This document shows, in pieces, positions 24,711-34,529 of a stretch of DNA of 64,000 nucleotides. A model generated the notes under the pieces. The model saw only the letters and a list, made by a program, of their open reading frames with translations. It searched no databases and was not told the DNA's origin. The DNA is from Streptococcus sp. S5 (GTDB taxonomy: Bacteria > Bacillota > Bacilli > Lactobacillales > Streptococcaceae). Where the stretch lies: the NCBI RefSeq assembly GCF_034134805.1, contig NZ_CP139419.1, forward strand, positions 682,001 through 746,000, in the 5' to 3' direction. The translations under genes were made by a program, and so were the position numbers. The number at the start of each line of letters is the position of its first letter. Within the stretch, counting starts at the first letter, position 1.

Positions 24711-24885
24711 GAGGCTGGGACAAAAGTCCTAGCCTCTCAATTATTTTTGGGTTGTCGAGCAAAACGCAGTGGTTGAGTGGGCTCTACTTCGCTGATTTCA
24801 TCAGCTTTTACAGCCCTACTCAACTGTGCGGAGGTGGGACGACGAAATCGAATTCTAACGAATGACCGATTTCTGTCCCACTCTC
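24711..24885 (-). repeat. Family B structured repeat, copy 2 (inverted)
   Basis: 175 bp, reverse complement of the copies at 5459 and 45880 with only a few changes. This copy lies in a tandem gap (clpP to ylbG), so its orientation is antisense to both neighbours. Its ends still give terminator-like hairpins: GAGGCTGGGAC/GTCCTAGCCTC at the left. Confidence 0.9.
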
Positions 24886-24962
24886 TTTTTTGCTCTCATA
24901 AAAGAGTAGTTCTTTTTCTTGAAATTTGATATACTAGTAACAGAACGAGAAAGGGATTGACC

Positions 24963-25241
24963 ATGTTTGAGAAACAAGAAAGAACAGGCTTAATTGTTAA
25001 ATTGTATTACAATCGCGACGGGAAAAAATTACAATCAGTCGGAGATGTCTTGTACCATTCTAAGAAATGCCGTTATGTCCAATTGTATGTGGACAGTGAC
25101 AAGGCGGATCAAGTCATGGAAGACTTAAAGAAAGAACGTTATGTCAAAAAAGTCTTGCCTTGCCATCTCAAAGATTTAGATACAGATTTTGTGGGGAGTT
25201 TGCAACGATTGGAGACCCCATCTGTGGTAACAGAAGTTTAG
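24963..25241 (+). CDS. ylbG: YlbG family protein (DUF2129)
   Basis: 92 residues, soluble. The sequence FEKQERTGLIVKLYYNRDGKKL and the ending KDLDTDFVGSLQ match the DUF2129/YlbG family, conserved in Firmicutes and of unknown function. ATG 24963 is used rather than the TTG at 24957, by length and because GAAAGGG then has a normal spacing. It is followed by a strong terminator at 25242. Confidence 0.8.
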   Translation: MFEKQERTGLIVKLYYNRDGKKLQSVGDVLYHSKKCRYVQLYVDSDKADQVMEDLKKERYVKKVLPCHLKDLDTDFVGSLQRLETPSVVTEV

Positions 25242-25276
25242 AAAACGCAATCATTTGATGGATTGCGTTTTTTTTA
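25242..25276 (+). terminator. Intrinsic terminator of ylbG
   Basis: AACGCAATC / GATTGCGTT stem and a run of eight T. Confidence 0.9.
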
Positions 25277-25349
25277 TTGACAATTGTCAGATAATTCGGT
25301 ATATTCTTAATGTATTTATTTTAAGATTCATTTAAGGAGATCATTACAA

Positions 25350-26507
25350 ATGAAGAAAAAATTTGCTCTTTCATTTTTAACCATTGCAAGTGTCGCTCTT
25401 CTTGCTGCTTGTGGTGAAGTTTCTACTTCAGGTTCAAACACAACTGGTAACGAAATCGGCAAAGAACTAAAAGTCGGTTTTAACTTTGAAAAAACTGGTG
25501 AAGTAGCAGCCTACGGTAGCGCTGAACAAAAGGGTGCTCAATTGGCCGTTGATGAAATCAACGCTAAGGGTGGAGCTGACGGTAAGAAGATCGTTGTCAC
25601 AGATAAAGATAACAAATCTGAAACAGCTGAAGCAGCTACAGTCACTACAAACCTTGTCACTCAATCAAAAGTGAACGCTCTTGTAGGACCTGCAACTTCA
25701 GGTGCTACTGCAGCAGCGGTTGCCAATGCTGGTAAAGCAGGTGTTCCATTGGTTACACCATCTGCAACTCAAGATGATTTGACAAAAGGTCAAGATTACC
25801 TTTTCCGTGCAACCTTCATCGATAGCTTCCAAGGAAAAATCATTGCCAAATACACAACGGATAACTTGAAAGCGAAGAAAGTCGTTCTTTACTACGATAA
25901 CTCATCTGACTATGCGAAAGGGATTGCTGAAGCCTTCAAGAAATCTTACAAAGGTGAAATCGTAGCAACAGAAACCTTCCAATCTAAGGATACAGACTTC
26001 CAAGCTGCCCTTACAAAAATCAAAGATAAAGACTTCGATGCGATTGTTCTTCCAGGTTACTACACTGAAACTGGTAAGATCGTAAACCAAGCGCGTGGTA
26101 TGGGAATCAAACAACCAATCATTGGTGGGGATGGATTTAGCGATGCTAAGTTCGTTGAACAAGCAACACCTGCTGCAGCTACAGATATCTACTACGTAGC
26201 TGGATTCTCTACTGAAGGTGAAATGACTGATAAAGCCAAGAAATTCGTAGAAGCATACAAAGCGAAATACAATGAAGAACCTTCAATGTTCGCAGCTTTG
26301 GCTTATGATTCAGTTTACATGGTTGCAGAAGCATCTAAAGGTGCTAAGAACTCTGTCGAATTGAAAGATAACCTTGCGAAGTTGAAAGACTTGGAAGGTG
26401 TGACTGGTACAATGTCAATTGACAAGAACCACAACCCGGTTAAATCAGCTCTTATGATTGGCTTGAAAGATGGTAAAGTCAAATCAGTTGAGTCTGTAAA
26501 ACCATAA
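25350..26507 (+). CDS. livJ: Branched-chain amino acid ABC transporter, binding lipoprotein
   Basis: 385 residues. The lipoprotein signal ends LLAACGE (lipidated Cys21). The rest is a Peripla_BP_6 two-lobe domain: KVGFNFEKTGEVAAYG, GAQLAVDEINAKGG, VGPATSGATAA, LPGYYTETGKIV. It binds Leu/Ile/Val outside the membrane. First gene of livJHMGF. A hairpin in the 81-bp gap after it probably lets the binding protein be made in excess over the membrane parts. Confidence 0.93.
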   Translation: MKKKFALSFLTIASVALLAACGEVSTSGSNTTGNEIGKELKVGFNFEKTGEVAAYGSAEQKGAQLAVDEINAKGGADGKKIVVTDKDNKSETAEAATVTTNLVTQSKVNALVGPATSGATAAAVANAGKAGVPLVTPSATQDDLTKGQDYLFRATFIDSFQGKIIAKYTTDNLKAKKVVLYYDNSSDYAKGIAEAFKKSYKGEIVATETFQSKDTDFQAALTKIKDKDFDAIVLPGYYTETGKIVNQARGMGIKQPIIGGDGFSDAKFVEQATPAAATDIYYVAGFSTEGEMTDKAKKFVEAYKAKYNEEPSMFAALAYDSVYMVAEASKGAKNSVELKDNLAKLKDLEGVTGTMSIDKNHNPVKSALMIGLKDGKVKSVESVKP

Positions 26508-26529
26508 TTATCATTTGTTGTTTGTACAA

Positions 26530-26566
26530 GAGGCTGGGAGAATGAAAATTCCTGGCCTCGCTCTTT
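26530..26566 (+). terminator. Partial terminator between livJ and livH
   Basis: GAGGCTGGGA / TCCTGGCCTC stem (wobble pairs included), followed by GCTCTTTATT. The tail is weak, so partial termination is likely. Confidence 0.55.
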
Positions 26567-26588
26567 ATTGTTAGAAAGGATGGTTCAA

Positions 26589-27458
26589 ATGCTCCAGCAA
26601 TTAGTGAACGGTCTAATCTTGGGAAGTGTCTATGCACTCTTGGCCCTTGGTTATACCATGGTGTATGGAATTATCAAATTGATCAACTTTGCCCATGGGG
26701 ATATCTACATGGTAGGTGCCTTTATGGGATATTTCTTATTGAACTCATGGAAAGTGAACTTCTTTGTAGCCTTGCTCCTAGCAATGGTTGGGACAGCTAT
26801 TTTAGGGGTTGTAATTGAATACCTGGCTTATCGTCCGCTTCGTCATTCGACTCGGATTGCTGCCTTGATCACAGCCATCGGGGTTTCCTTCTTGCTTGAA
26901 TATGGGATGGTCTTCTTCGTAGGGGCCAATACCCGTTCCTTCCCGCAAGTGATTAAAACGGTTCGTTACAACTTCGGTCCTATTTCAATCTCCAATATTC
27001 AGTTGATGATCTTGGGAGTGTCTGTTTTCTTGATGGTCGCTCTTCAATTTATTATTCAAAAGACAAAGATGGGGAAAGCCATGCGGGCTGTATCTGTCGA
27101 TAGTGATGCCGCTCAATTGATGGGGATTAACGTAAACCGTACGATCAGCTTTACCTTTGCTTTGGGATCAGCCTTGGCAGGTGCTGGTGGTGTCTTGATT
27201 GGTTTGTATTACAACTCGATCGAGCCTTTGATGGGGATGACACCAGGGATCAAAGCCTTTGTCGCAGCCGTTCTTGGAGGAATCGGAATCATTCCAGGTG
27301 CGGCCCTAGGTGGATTTGTTATCGGTTTGTTGGAAACCTTCGCTACAGCGATCGGTCTTTCAGACTTCCGTGATGCCATTGTGTATGCCATCTTAATTGT
27401 GATCTTGCTCATCCGTCCAGCAGGTATCCTCGGTAAAAATGTGAAAGAGAAGGTGTAA
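26589..27458 (+). CDS. livH: Branched-chain amino acid ABC permease
   Basis: 289 residues, eight or so membrane helices. The LivH hallmark GYTMVYGIIKLINFAHGDIYMVGAF is at residues ~20-45. ATG 26589 (MLQQLVNGLILGS) has AAAGGA 8 bp upstream; earlier in-frame starts at 26568 and 26580 overlap the ribosome site. It forms the membrane channel with livM. Confidence 0.92.
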   Translation: MLQQLVNGLILGSVYALLALGYTMVYGIIKLINFAHGDIYMVGAFMGYFLLNSWKVNFFVALLLAMVGTAILGVVIEYLAYRPLRHSTRIAALITAIGVSFLLEYGMVFFVGANTRSFPQVIKTVRYNFGPISISNIQLMILGVSVFLMVALQFIIQKTKMGKAMRAVSVDSDAAQLMGINVNRTISFTFALGSALAGAGGVLIGLYYNSIEPLMGMTPGIKAFVAAVLGGIGIIPGAALGGFVIGLLETFATAIGLSDFRDAIVYAILIVILLIRPAGILGKNVKEKV

Positions 27459-27461
27459 GCC

Positions 27462-28409
27462 ATGAAACAAAATTTAAAAGTGAATATAGTCTGGCTTGGT
27501 CTTTTGGTCGCAGGTTTTGCCTTGATCCAAGTCTTGGTTGCAGCGGGTGTGCTCAACCTCTTCTATATCCAAATTTTAGAACAAATTGGAATTAATATTA
27601 TCCTTGCAGTTGGCTTGAACCTCATTGTTGGTTTCTCAGGTCAATTCTCGCTCGGGCATGCCGGATTTATGGCGATTGGTGCCTATTCTGCAGCCATTCT
27701 CGGTTCTAAATCACCAACCTATGGTGCTTTCTTTGGCGCGATGGTTTTAGGTGCTTTGATTGCTGGTGTCGTTGCCTTGATCGTTGGGGTTCCAACCCTT
27801 CGTTTGAAAGGGGACTACCTCGCGATTGCGACACTTGGGGTTTCTGAAATCATCCGGATCTTGATCGTCAATGGGGGTACTCTCACCAATGGGGCTGCTG
27901 GGATCCTTGGTTTGCCAGCCTTTACAACTTGGCAATTGGTTTACCTCTTTGTTGTCATTACAACGATCTTTACGATTAACTTCTTACGCAGTCCAATTGG
28001 ACGCTCTACCCTTTCTGTTCGTGAAGATGAAATCGCAGCAGAATCTGTTGGGATCAATACGACCAAAGTCAAAGTCATCGCCTTTGTATTTGGTGCGATC
28101 ACAGCGGCGATTGCTGGATCTCTCCAAGCTGGCTTTATCGGATCTGTTGTTCCTAAAGATTACTCTTTCACCAATACCATTAATGTCTTGATCATTGTCG
28201 TGTTTGGTGGTTTGGGATCAATGTCAGGAACAGTTGTAGCAGCCATCGTCTTGGGTATCTTGAATATGGTGCTTCAAGACTTCTCAAGTGTACGTATGAT
28301 CATTTACTCATTGGCTTTGATTCTCGTGATGATCTTCCGTCCAGGTGGTCTTCTTGGAACATGGGAATTCAGCTTGAAAAAACTACTCTCAAAAAAGGAG
28401 GCTAACTAA
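27462..28409 (+). CDS. livM: Branched-chain amino acid ABC permease
   Basis: 315 residues, polytopic. The motif LNLIVGFSGQFSLGHAGFMAIGAY is the LivM signature. Starts 3 bp after the livH stop; its last base overlaps the livG ATG, showing translational coupling. It pairs with LivH in the membrane. Confidence 0.92.
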   Translation: MKQNLKVNIVWLGLLVAGFALIQVLVAAGVLNLFYIQILEQIGINIILAVGLNLIVGFSGQFSLGHAGFMAIGAYSAAILGSKSPTYGAFFGAMVLGALIAGVVALIVGVPTLRLKGDYLAIATLGVSEIIRILIVNGGTLTNGAAGILGLPAFTTWQLVYLFVVITTIFTINFLRSPIGRSTLSVREDEIAAESVGINTTKVKVIAFVFGAITAAIAGSLQAGFIGSVVPKDYSFTNTINVLIIVVFGGLGSMSGTVVAAIVLGILNMVLQDFSSVRMIIYSLALILVMIFRPGGLLGTWEFSLKKLLSKKEAN

Positions 28410-29173
28410 TGGCACTTCTTGAAGTAAAAAATTTAACAAAAAACTTTGGTGGTTTGACAGCCGTTGGGGATGTGACCATGGAACTCAATGAAGGGGAATT
28501 GGTTGGTTTGATCGGACCCAACGGTGCCGGGAAAACAACCCTCTTCAACCTCCTAACAGGGGTATATGAACCAAGTGAAGGGACCATTACCTTAGATGGT
28601 CAGCTCCTAAATGGTAAAGCACCTTATAAAATCGCTGCAGGTGGTCTGGGACGGACTTTCCAAAATATTCGTCTCTTTAAAGATTTAAGCGTTTTGGACA
28701 ATGTCTTGATTGCCTTTGCCAATCACCACAAACCACATGTCTTTGCGAGTCTTTTCCGCTTGCCAAGCTATTACAAGAATGAAGAAGCTTTGAAAGCGAA
28801 AGCCCTTGAATTGTTAGCGATTTTTGGTTTGGAAAAAGAAGCAGATACCTTGGCCAAAAACTTAGCTTACGGACAACAACGTCACTTGGAGATCGTTCGT
28901 GCCCTTGCGACAGAGCCAAAAATCCTCTTCTTGGATGAACCTGCTGCAGGGATGAACCCTCAAGAAACAGCAGAATTAACCCAATTGATCCGTCGCATTC
29001 AAAAAGAATTTAATATTACGATCATGCTGATCGAGCACGATATGAGCTTGGTTATGGAAGTAACGGAACGGATTTATGTATTGGAATATGGTCGCTTGAT
29101 TGCCCATGGTACGCCAGATGAAATCAAGACCAACAAACGCGTAATCGAAGCCTATCTAGGAGGTGAAGCCTAA
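28409..29173 (+). CDS. livG: Branched-chain amino acid ABC ATPase
   Basis: 254 residues. Walker A GPNGAGKTT, the family insertion GGLGRTFQNIRLF, signature LAYGQQRHLEI, Walker B ILFLDEPAAGMNP and switch LIEHDMSLV are intact. Overlaps both neighbours by one base. It drives uptake together with LivF. Confidence 0.93.
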   Translation: MALLEVKNLTKNFGGLTAVGDVTMELNEGELVGLIGPNGAGKTTLFNLLTGVYEPSEGTITLDGQLLNGKAPYKIAAGGLGRTFQNIRLFKDLSVLDNVLIAFANHHKPHVFASLFRLPSYYKNEEALKAKALELLAIFGLEKEADTLAKNLAYGQQRHLEIVRALATEPKILFLDEPAAGMNPQETAELTQLIRRIQKEFNITIMLIEHDMSLVMEVTERIYVLEYGRLIAHGTPDEIKTNKRVIEAYLGGEA

Positions 29174-29883
29174 TGTCTATGTTAAAAGTTGAAAATCTTT
29201 CTGTACACTATGGCATGATCCAGGCTGTCCGTGATGTCAGTTTCGAGGTGAATGAAGGGGAAGTTGTTTCTCTTATCGGTGCTAACGGTGCTGGGAAAAC
29301 ATCTATTCTTCGTACGATTTCAGGTTTGGTGCGTCCAAGTGCTGGGAAAATCGAGTTTTTAGGTCAGGAGATTCAAAAGGTTCCGGCTCAAAAGATTGTA
29401 GCAGCAGGACTCTCTCAAGTTCCAGAAGGCCGCCACGTCTTTCCAGGCTTAACTGTTATGGAAAACTTGGAGATGGGAGCTTTCTTGAAGAAAGATCGAG
29501 AAGAAAATCAAGCTAACTTGAAGAAAGTCTTCTCCCGTTTCCCACGTTTGGAAGAACGGAAGAACCAAGATGCAGCAACCCTATCTGGTGGGGAACAACA
29601 AATGCTTGCAATGGGTCGTGCACTTATGTCAACGCCAAAACTCTTGCTTCTGGATGAACCTTCTATGGGATTGGCCCCAATCTTTATCCAAGAAATCTTT
29701 GATATCATCCAAGATATCCAAAAACAAGGGACAACTGTTCTCTTGATCGAGCAAAATGCCAACAAGGCTCTTGCCATCGCAGACCGCGGTTATGTTTTGG
29801 AAACAGGGAAAGTCGTTCTTACCGGAACAGGAAAAGAACTCTTAGCCTCAGAAGAAGTCCGCAAGGCCTACCTTGGTGGATAA
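29173..29883 (+). CDS. livF: Branched-chain amino acid ABC ATPase
   Basis: 236 residues. Walker A GANGAGKTS, LSQVPEGRHVFPGLTVMENL typical of LivF, signature TLSGGEQQML, Walker B LLLLDEPSMGLAP, switch LIEQNANKAL. Last gene of the operon, closed by the terminator at 29909. Confidence 0.93.
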   Translation: MSMLKVENLSVHYGMIQAVRDVSFEVNEGEVVSLIGANGAGKTSILRTISGLVRPSAGKIEFLGQEIQKVPAQKIVAAGLSQVPEGRHVFPGLTVMENLEMGAFLKKDREENQANLKKVFSRFPRLEERKNQDAATLSGGEQQMLAMGRALMSTPKLLLLDEPSMGLAPIFIQEIFDIIQDIQKQGTTVLLIEQNANKALAIADRGYVLETGKVVLTGTGKELLASEEVRKAYLGG

Positions 29884-29908
29884 GATTTCTAAAGTTCACT
29901 AGAATATT

Positions 29909-29940
29909 AAAAAGAAAGGTCCTGAAGACCTTTCTTTTTT
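29909..29940 (+). terminator. Intrinsic terminator of the liv operon
   Basis: AAAGAAAGGTC-CTGAA-GACCTTTCTTT, then TTT. Confidence 0.88.
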
Positions 29941-29989
29941 CATCCCTCTTGTTTGATTTTTCTAAATTTTGAAAACAAGAGAAAACTGC

Positions 29990-30028
29990 TGAAAGCGTTT
30001 GAAATCATTCTTAAAATCAAGTATAATA
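29990..30028 (+). promoter_or_regulatory. Promoter of the CBS protein gene with overlapping cre box
   Basis: cre-like TGAAAGCGTTTGAA (29990-30003) overlaps the -35 TTGAAA (29999-30004); TATAAT lies at 30023-30028 with an 18-bp spacer. Predicts CcpA repression. Confidence 0.6.
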
Positions 30029-30057
30029 AAACTAATAAAAGCATAGGAGAACTTGTT

Positions 30058-30714
30058 ATGGCTGTTAAAGATTTTATGACACGTAAAGTGGTTTACATTA
30101 GTCCAGATACTACAATTGCCCACGCGGCAGATTTGATGCGCGAACAAGGTTTGCACCGTTTGCCAGTCATTGAAAACGATAAATTGGTTGGTTTGGTGAC
30201 AGAAGGTACGATTGCAGAAGCAAGTCCATCTAAAGCAACAAGCTTGTCTATTTTCGAGATGAACTATCTGTTGAACAAGACTAAGGTTAAAGATGTCATG
30301 CTTCGCGATGTCATTACCGTCTCTAAATTTGCGAGCTTAGAAGATGCGACCTACCTCATGTACAAGAACAAGGTGGGAATTCTTCCAGTCGTGGACAATG
30401 ACCAAGTATCCGGTGTCATCACAGACCGTGATATTTTCCGTGCTTTCCTTGAAGTATCGGGCTATGGAGAAGAAGGAGTTCGTGTTCGCTTTGTGACAGA
30501 AGATAAGGTTGGCGTTCTAGAACAAATCATTCACTTGATTGTAGAAGAAGGGTATAACATCGCCAATACAGTCAATATCCCAACCAAAGACGATCGTGTG
30601 GTTATCGAAGTCCAAATTGATGGGGTGACAGATCTAGAAGGAATCCGTAGTAAATTTGAAGCCAACGGTTTGAAAGTTGATGAAATCACTCGAACAACCG
30701 CAAAAGCTATTTAA
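30058..30714 (+). CDS. CBS-pair plus ACT domain protein (AcuB-like)
   Basis: 218 residues. Two CBS motifs (residues ~1-55, VKDFMTRKVVYISPDTTIAHAADLM, and ~78-130, VKDVMLRDVITVSKF) are followed by an ACT-like C-terminal domain (~140-215, VRVRFVTEDKVGVLEQIIHLI). The AcuB name comes from acetoin utilisation in Bacillus; in streptococci the role is unknown, probably sensing an adenine nucleotide or amino acid. ATG 30058 is chosen by AGGAG upstream and by the promoter between it and the earlier in-frame ATG at 29953. Confidence 0.8.
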   Translation: MAVKDFMTRKVVYISPDTTIAHAADLMREQGLHRLPVIENDKLVGLVTEGTIAEASPSKATSLSIFEMNYLLNKTKVKDVMLRDVITVSKFASLEDATYLMYKNKVGILPVVDNDQVSGVITDRDIFRAFLEVSGYGEEGVRVRFVTEDKVGVLEQIIHLIVEEGYNIANTVNIPTKDDRVVIEVQIDGVTDLEGIRSKFEANGLKVDEITRTTAKAI

Positions 30715-30716
30715 TA

Positions 30717-30755
30717 AAAAAATCAGGCTGGATGACAATCCAGTCTGATTTTTCT
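30717..30755. terminator. Bidirectional terminator
   Basis: AAATCAGGCTGGAT-GACA-ATCCAGTCTGATTT with A run before and T run after, between the convergent CBS and YitT genes. Confidence 0.88.
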
Positions 30756-30756
30756 A

Positions 30757-31644
30757 TTAACGGTTAATGGGTTGTTTTTCTTTATCTAAAGTGAAGCCTT
30801 CGCCGAGAATTTCATGGGCTTCAGAAATGGTGATGAAGGCGAATGGATCGATCTGATTGATGATGTCTTTCATTTGTTTCATCTCATTCCGTGAAACGAC
30901 ACAGTAGACGATATCCAGGTCCTTACGGCTGTAATAGCCCATCCCGCGGATAAAGGTAATCCCGCGACCCAGATCGTCGGATACTTTTTGGGCAATTTCT
31001 TCTGGTTTAGATGTGACGATAAGGAAGCCTTTTCCAGCAAAACCACCTTCTCCAATCAAGTCGATCACAAGGGTGTCAATCAGGATAAAGAAGAGGGTGT
31101 ACATAGCTGTACGGACATCTTGGAAGACAATGACCACAGTTGTCAGAACAATGGCATCTACAATCAACATGAGTTTTCCCATGCTGAGGGAAGTGTATTT
31201 GTTAAAGATGCGAGCGAGGATATCAGTTCCTCCCGTAGTTCCCCCAGCATTGAAGATGATCCCTAGACCTAAACCAAGGACAACCCCTGAGGCTATACAG
31301 GCAAGCAGAATATCTCCTTTAAAGGCTGTAAAGATAAAGTGATGGTAGTGGTGGCTGAGGGGCATGGCCTCAAAAATTGCCATCCATGCCGAAACCGAGA
31401 AAGTCCCAAGTAAGCTCAGGTAAAGAGATTTCTTGCCCAGCAGTTTCCAAGCCAGAACGAAGAGAGGTATATTGATCAGCAAGTTCATCAGAGATACGGG
31501 GATTTTTAAGAGGTAATAGGTGATCAAGGTAATCCCTGTCGCTCCTCCTTCATAGAAGTGAAAGGGAATGACCAAAAAATAGATCCCAAACGAAAAAATG
31601 CCGGCCCCCAAGATGATAGCCAGAATATCTTTAAATTTAAACAT
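30757..31644 (-). CDS. YitT family membrane protein (DUF161 + DUF2179)
   Basis: 295 residues. The N-terminal ~200 residues have five or six hydrophobic helices (LGAGIFSFGIYFLVIPFHFYEGGATG); the C-terminal ~85 residues are the soluble DUF2179 domain (GRGITFIRGMGYYSRKDLDIVYCVV). Function unknown; homologues are common in Firmicutes. AGGAG precedes the start. It is divergent from tmk; the 149-bp gap between them holds only promoters. Confidence 0.82.
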   Translation of the reverse strand: MFKFKDILAIILGAGIFSFGIYFLVIPFHFYEGGATGITLITYYLLKIPVSLMNLLINIPLFVLAWKLLGKKSLYLSLLGTFSVSAWMAIFEAMPLSHHYHHFIFTAFKGDILLACIASGVVLGLGLGIIFNAGGTTGGTDILARIFNKYTSLSMGKLMLIVDAIVLTTVVIVFQDVRTAMYTLFFILIDTLVIDLIGEGGFAGKGFLIVTSKPEEIAQKVSDDLGRGITFIRGMGYYSRKDLDIVYCVVSRNEMKQMKDIINQIDPFAFITISEAHEILGEGFTLDKEKQPINR

Positions 31645-31793
31645 GATAGGTTGTCTCCTAAAACTTTATAAGATCATTGTAACAAAAAAGTGAAAAAATG
31701 AAAATGACTTTGAAAAATTTTCTCTCCTAAAATACAAGATTTTTACCCTTATTTTTGGTAAAATAAAAAGTAGAAAACTAGAAAGAGGATACT

Positions 31794-32432
31794 ATGGTAA
31801 ACGGTACATTAATTTCATTTGAAGGTCCAGAAGGAGCGGGGAAATCATCGGTCCTAGAAGCCGTTTTGCCTCTACTTGAAGAAAAAGGAATTCCTTTTAT
31901 TACAACCCGTGAACCAGGCGGTGTAGACATTGCAGAAAAGATCCGCCAAGTCATTTTAGATCCAGACCATACTAGTATGGATGCCAAGACCGAGTTGTTG
32001 CTCTATATTGCTAGTCGCCGGCAGCATTTGGTGGAACGCGTCTTGCCGGCCCTTGCAGCTGGGAAAATCGTCTTGATGGACCGCTTTATTGATAGCTCGG
32101 TCGCTTATCAAGGGTATGGTCGCGGTCTGAGTGTGGAAGATATCGAATGGCTCAATCAATTCGCGACAGATGGTCTTAAACCAGATCTCACCCTTTACTT
32201 TGATCTGGATGTCGAAGAAGGGCTCGCCCGAATTGCGAAAAACCAAGAGCGGGAAGTCAATCGTTTGGATTTGGAAGGTTTGGAGCTTCACCAAAAAGTC
32301 AGACAAGGTTATTTGGCCTTGTATGAAAAGGAACCAGAGCGCATTGTGAAAATCGATGCCAGTCAATCCTTTGAAGCAGTCTTTGCAGATGTCTTGGCTG
32401 TTTTAGAAAATCGCTTGGGGATATTGAAATGA
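31794..32432 (+). CDS. tmk: Thymidylate kinase
   Basis: 212 residues. P-loop [11 protein letters not shown] (residues 8-18), TTREPGG, and [17 protein letters not shown] for the dTMP site. Converts dTMP to dTDP. It overlaps holB by 4 bp (ATGA), as in other streptococci, and heads the tmk-holB-yabA-rsmI group. Confidence 0.95.
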   Translation: MVNGTLISFEGPEGAGKSSVLEAVLPLLEEKGIPFITTREPGGVDIAEKIRQVILDPDHTSMDAKTELLLYIASRRQHLVERVLPALAAGKIVLMDRFIDSSVAYQGYGRGLSVEDIEWLNQFATDGLKPDLTLYFDLDVEEGLARIAKNQEREVNRLDLEGLELHQKVRQGYLALYEKEPERIVKIDASQSFEAVFADVLAVLENRLGILK

Positions 32433-33322
32433 AGCTAGAAGAGATCCAACAGCTCCAGCCAGAATTGGTGGAGCGCTTCACCCAGATCTTAGAACACAAA
32501 CAGCTCAGTCATGCTTATCTCTTTACGGGTTCTTTTGCCAGTTTTGAGATGGCTCTCTTGCTAGCTCAGAGTCAATTTTGCGAAGATTTGCAGGGAGTCT
32601 GGCCTTGTGGCAAATGCCGTTCCTGCCGCTTGATTGCAGAAGAAGAATTCTCAGATGTAAAGATCGTGCGTCCGGTCAACCAGATCATTAAGACGGACCG
32701 TATTCGCTCGCTCGTTCAAGACTTTTCTCAATCAGGGTTTGAAGGAAGTCGGCAGGTCTTTATCGTCCAAGATGCGGATAAGATGCATACCAATGCGGCC
32801 AACTCTCTTTTAAAAGTCATGGAAGACCCCCAGAGTGAGATCTATCTCTTCTTGTTGACATCCGATGAAAACTTGATCTTACCGACTATCAAGAGTCGGG
32901 CCCAGCAGGTCCATTTTCCTAAAAAGCAAGCCTACCTAACTAAACTGCTAGAAAAAGAAGGCTTGATCAAATCACAGGCAAATTTAGTAGCTCGTTTTAG
33001 TTTTAGTCTCGAAGAAGCAGAGCAGCAAAAAAAGAATGCTACGTTTTTTGAACTGGCAAAAGTTTGTGATCAGTTCATCGAACGGTGTCAATCCAATTTG
33101 AATCGTGCTTATTTGGAAGTGACCCGTTTAGTGAGCCTAGCAGATGATAAGGAAAAACAAAGCCAGGCCTTTCGTTTGATGGAGTTGGCTTTAGAAGAGC
33201 AGTTGCGCTTGAGTAGATCCCAGCAGTTGCTTGATAAATTGAGTCTTGCTCGCAGGATGTGGAAGGCCAATGTTTCTTTTCAAAATGCTCTAGAATATAT
33301 GGTGTTGAGCTTAGAAAGTTAA
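32429..33322 (+). CDS. holB: DNA polymerase III delta' subunit
   Basis: 297 residues. Clamp-loader AAA+ fold with zinc-module cysteines in [18 protein letters not shown] (~50-67), and the motif [33 protein letters not shown] typical of delta'/gamma. Its P-loop is absent, as usual for delta'. Loads the sliding clamp; overlaps tmk. Confidence 0.9.
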   Translation: MKLEEIQQLQPELVERFTQILEHKQLSHAYLFTGSFASFEMALLLAQSQFCEDLQGVWPCGKCRSCRLIAEEEFSDVKIVRPVNQIIKTDRIRSLVQDFSQSGFEGSRQVFIVQDADKMHTNAANSLLKVMEDPQSEIYLFLLTSDENLILPTIKSRAQQVHFPKKQAYLTKLLEKEGLIKSQANLVARFSFSLEEAEQQKKNATFFELAKVCDQFIERCQSNLNRAYLEVTRLVSLADDKEKQSQAFRLMELALEEQLRLSRSQQLLDKLSLARRMWKANVSFQNALEYMVLSLES

Positions 33323-33331
33323 GGAGTCAGA

Positions 33332-33652
33332 ATGAATAAAAAAGAATTATTTGATGCTTTAGACGGCTTTTCTCAGAATTTGTTGGTCACCTTGGCTGAA
33401 GTCGAAGCCATCAAGAAAAATTTGAAACAAGTCATCGAAGAAAATACAGCTCTTCGCTTAGAAAATGATAAATTGAGAGAGCGTTTGGGGGAAGTGGAGA
33501 AGACTTCATCCGCAAAGTCACAACACCATGGTCGTGAAAATTTGCAACGTATTTACAACGATGGTTTTCATATCTGCACTTATTCCTACGGTCAACGCCG
33601 TGAGAACGATGAAGAGTGTATGTTTTGTGACGAGTTGTTATTTAGGGAGTAA
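33332..33652 (+). CDS. yabA: Replication initiation control protein YabA
   Basis: 106 residues. The N-terminal half is a coiled coil (residues ~1-60, [17 protein letters not shown]); the C-terminal end binds zinc ([16 protein letters not shown]). YabA bridges DnaA and the DnaN clamp to limit re-initiation. It lies in its usual place between holB and rsmI, 9 bp after holB. Confidence 0.93.
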   Translation: MNKKELFDALDGFSQNLLVTLAEVEAIKKNLKQVIEENTALRLENDKLRERLGEVEKTSSAKSQHHGRENLQRIYNDGFHICTYSYGQRRENDEECMFCDELLFRE

Positions 33653-33654
33653 GC

Positions 33655-34512
33655 ATGCAGATCCAACGAAGTTTTAAAGGGGAAAAGAAAACAGGGGTGC
33701 TTTACCTGGTCCCAACACCGATCGGCAATCGGGAGGATATGAGTTACCGCATGGTCCAGACCTTAAAGGATGTCGACTTGATCGCAGCTGAGGATACTAG
33801 AAATACAGGCCTCTTGCTCAAGCATTTTGAGATTGCGACACCCCAGACTAGCTTTCATGAGCACAATGCCATGGAGAAAATTCCAGATCTGATCGCCCAT
33901 TTAGAATCAGGAAAGGATGTGGCACAAGTCTCAGATGCAGGACTCCCTAGTATTTCTGACCCCGGTCATGATCTGGTCAAGGCAGCGATTGAACGAGAGA
34001 TTCCTGTCGTAGCTGTGCCTGGTCCTAGTGCGGGTATAACGGGTTTGATTGCCAGTGGTCTAGCCCCTCAACCTCATATTTTTTATGGATTTCTGCCTCG
34101 CAAAGAGGGGCAACAGAAGGCCTTTTTCCAAGAAAAAGTGGCCTATCCTGAGACTCAGATCTTTTATGAGTCTCCCCATCGAGTGAAGGCAACCTTAGAG
34201 AATATGTTGGCTGTCTATGGGGATCGTCCTGTCGTCCTGGTTCGTGAATTAACCAAAATCTACGAGGAATATACTCGCGGCAGTATTTCTGAGTTAGTCG
34301 CATTTCTTGAAGAAAATCCCCTCAAAGGGGAGTGCCTCCTGATCGTCGAAGGAGCCAAGGAAGAAGAGCTAGACCTAGAAGAGGTCGACTTGATCCAAGA
34401 GATCGATACCTTGGTCCAAGAGGGCATGAAGAAAAATCAAGCAATTAAACAGGTCGCCAAACAATACGGCCTGCAAAAGAGTGAGCTCTATGCTCGTTAC
34501 CATCAAGACTAG
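33655..34512 (+). CDS. rsmI: 16S rRNA (cytidine1402-2'-O)-methyltransferase
   Basis: 285 residues. Tetrapyrrole-methylase fold with VPTPIGNREDMSYR, AEDTRNTGLLL, SDAGLPSISDPG and PGPSAGITGLIASG. Methylates C1402 in the ribosomal P-site region. Starts 2 bp after the yabA stop, part of the same operon. Confidence 0.93.
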   Translation: MQIQRSFKGEKKTGVLYLVPTPIGNREDMSYRMVQTLKDVDLIAAEDTRNTGLLLKHFEIATPQTSFHEHNAMEKIPDLIAHLESGKDVAQVSDAGLPSISDPGHDLVKAAIEREIPVVAVPGPSAGITGLIASGLAPQPHIFYGFLPRKEGQQKAFFQEKVAYPETQIFYESPHRVKATLENMLAVYGDRPVVLVRELTKIYEEYTRGSISELVAFLEENPLKGECLLIVEGAKEEELDLEEVDLIQEIDTLVQEGMKKNQAIKQVAKQYGLQKSELYARYHQD

Positions 34513-34529
34513 GAAAGGTTGGAAGCAGG

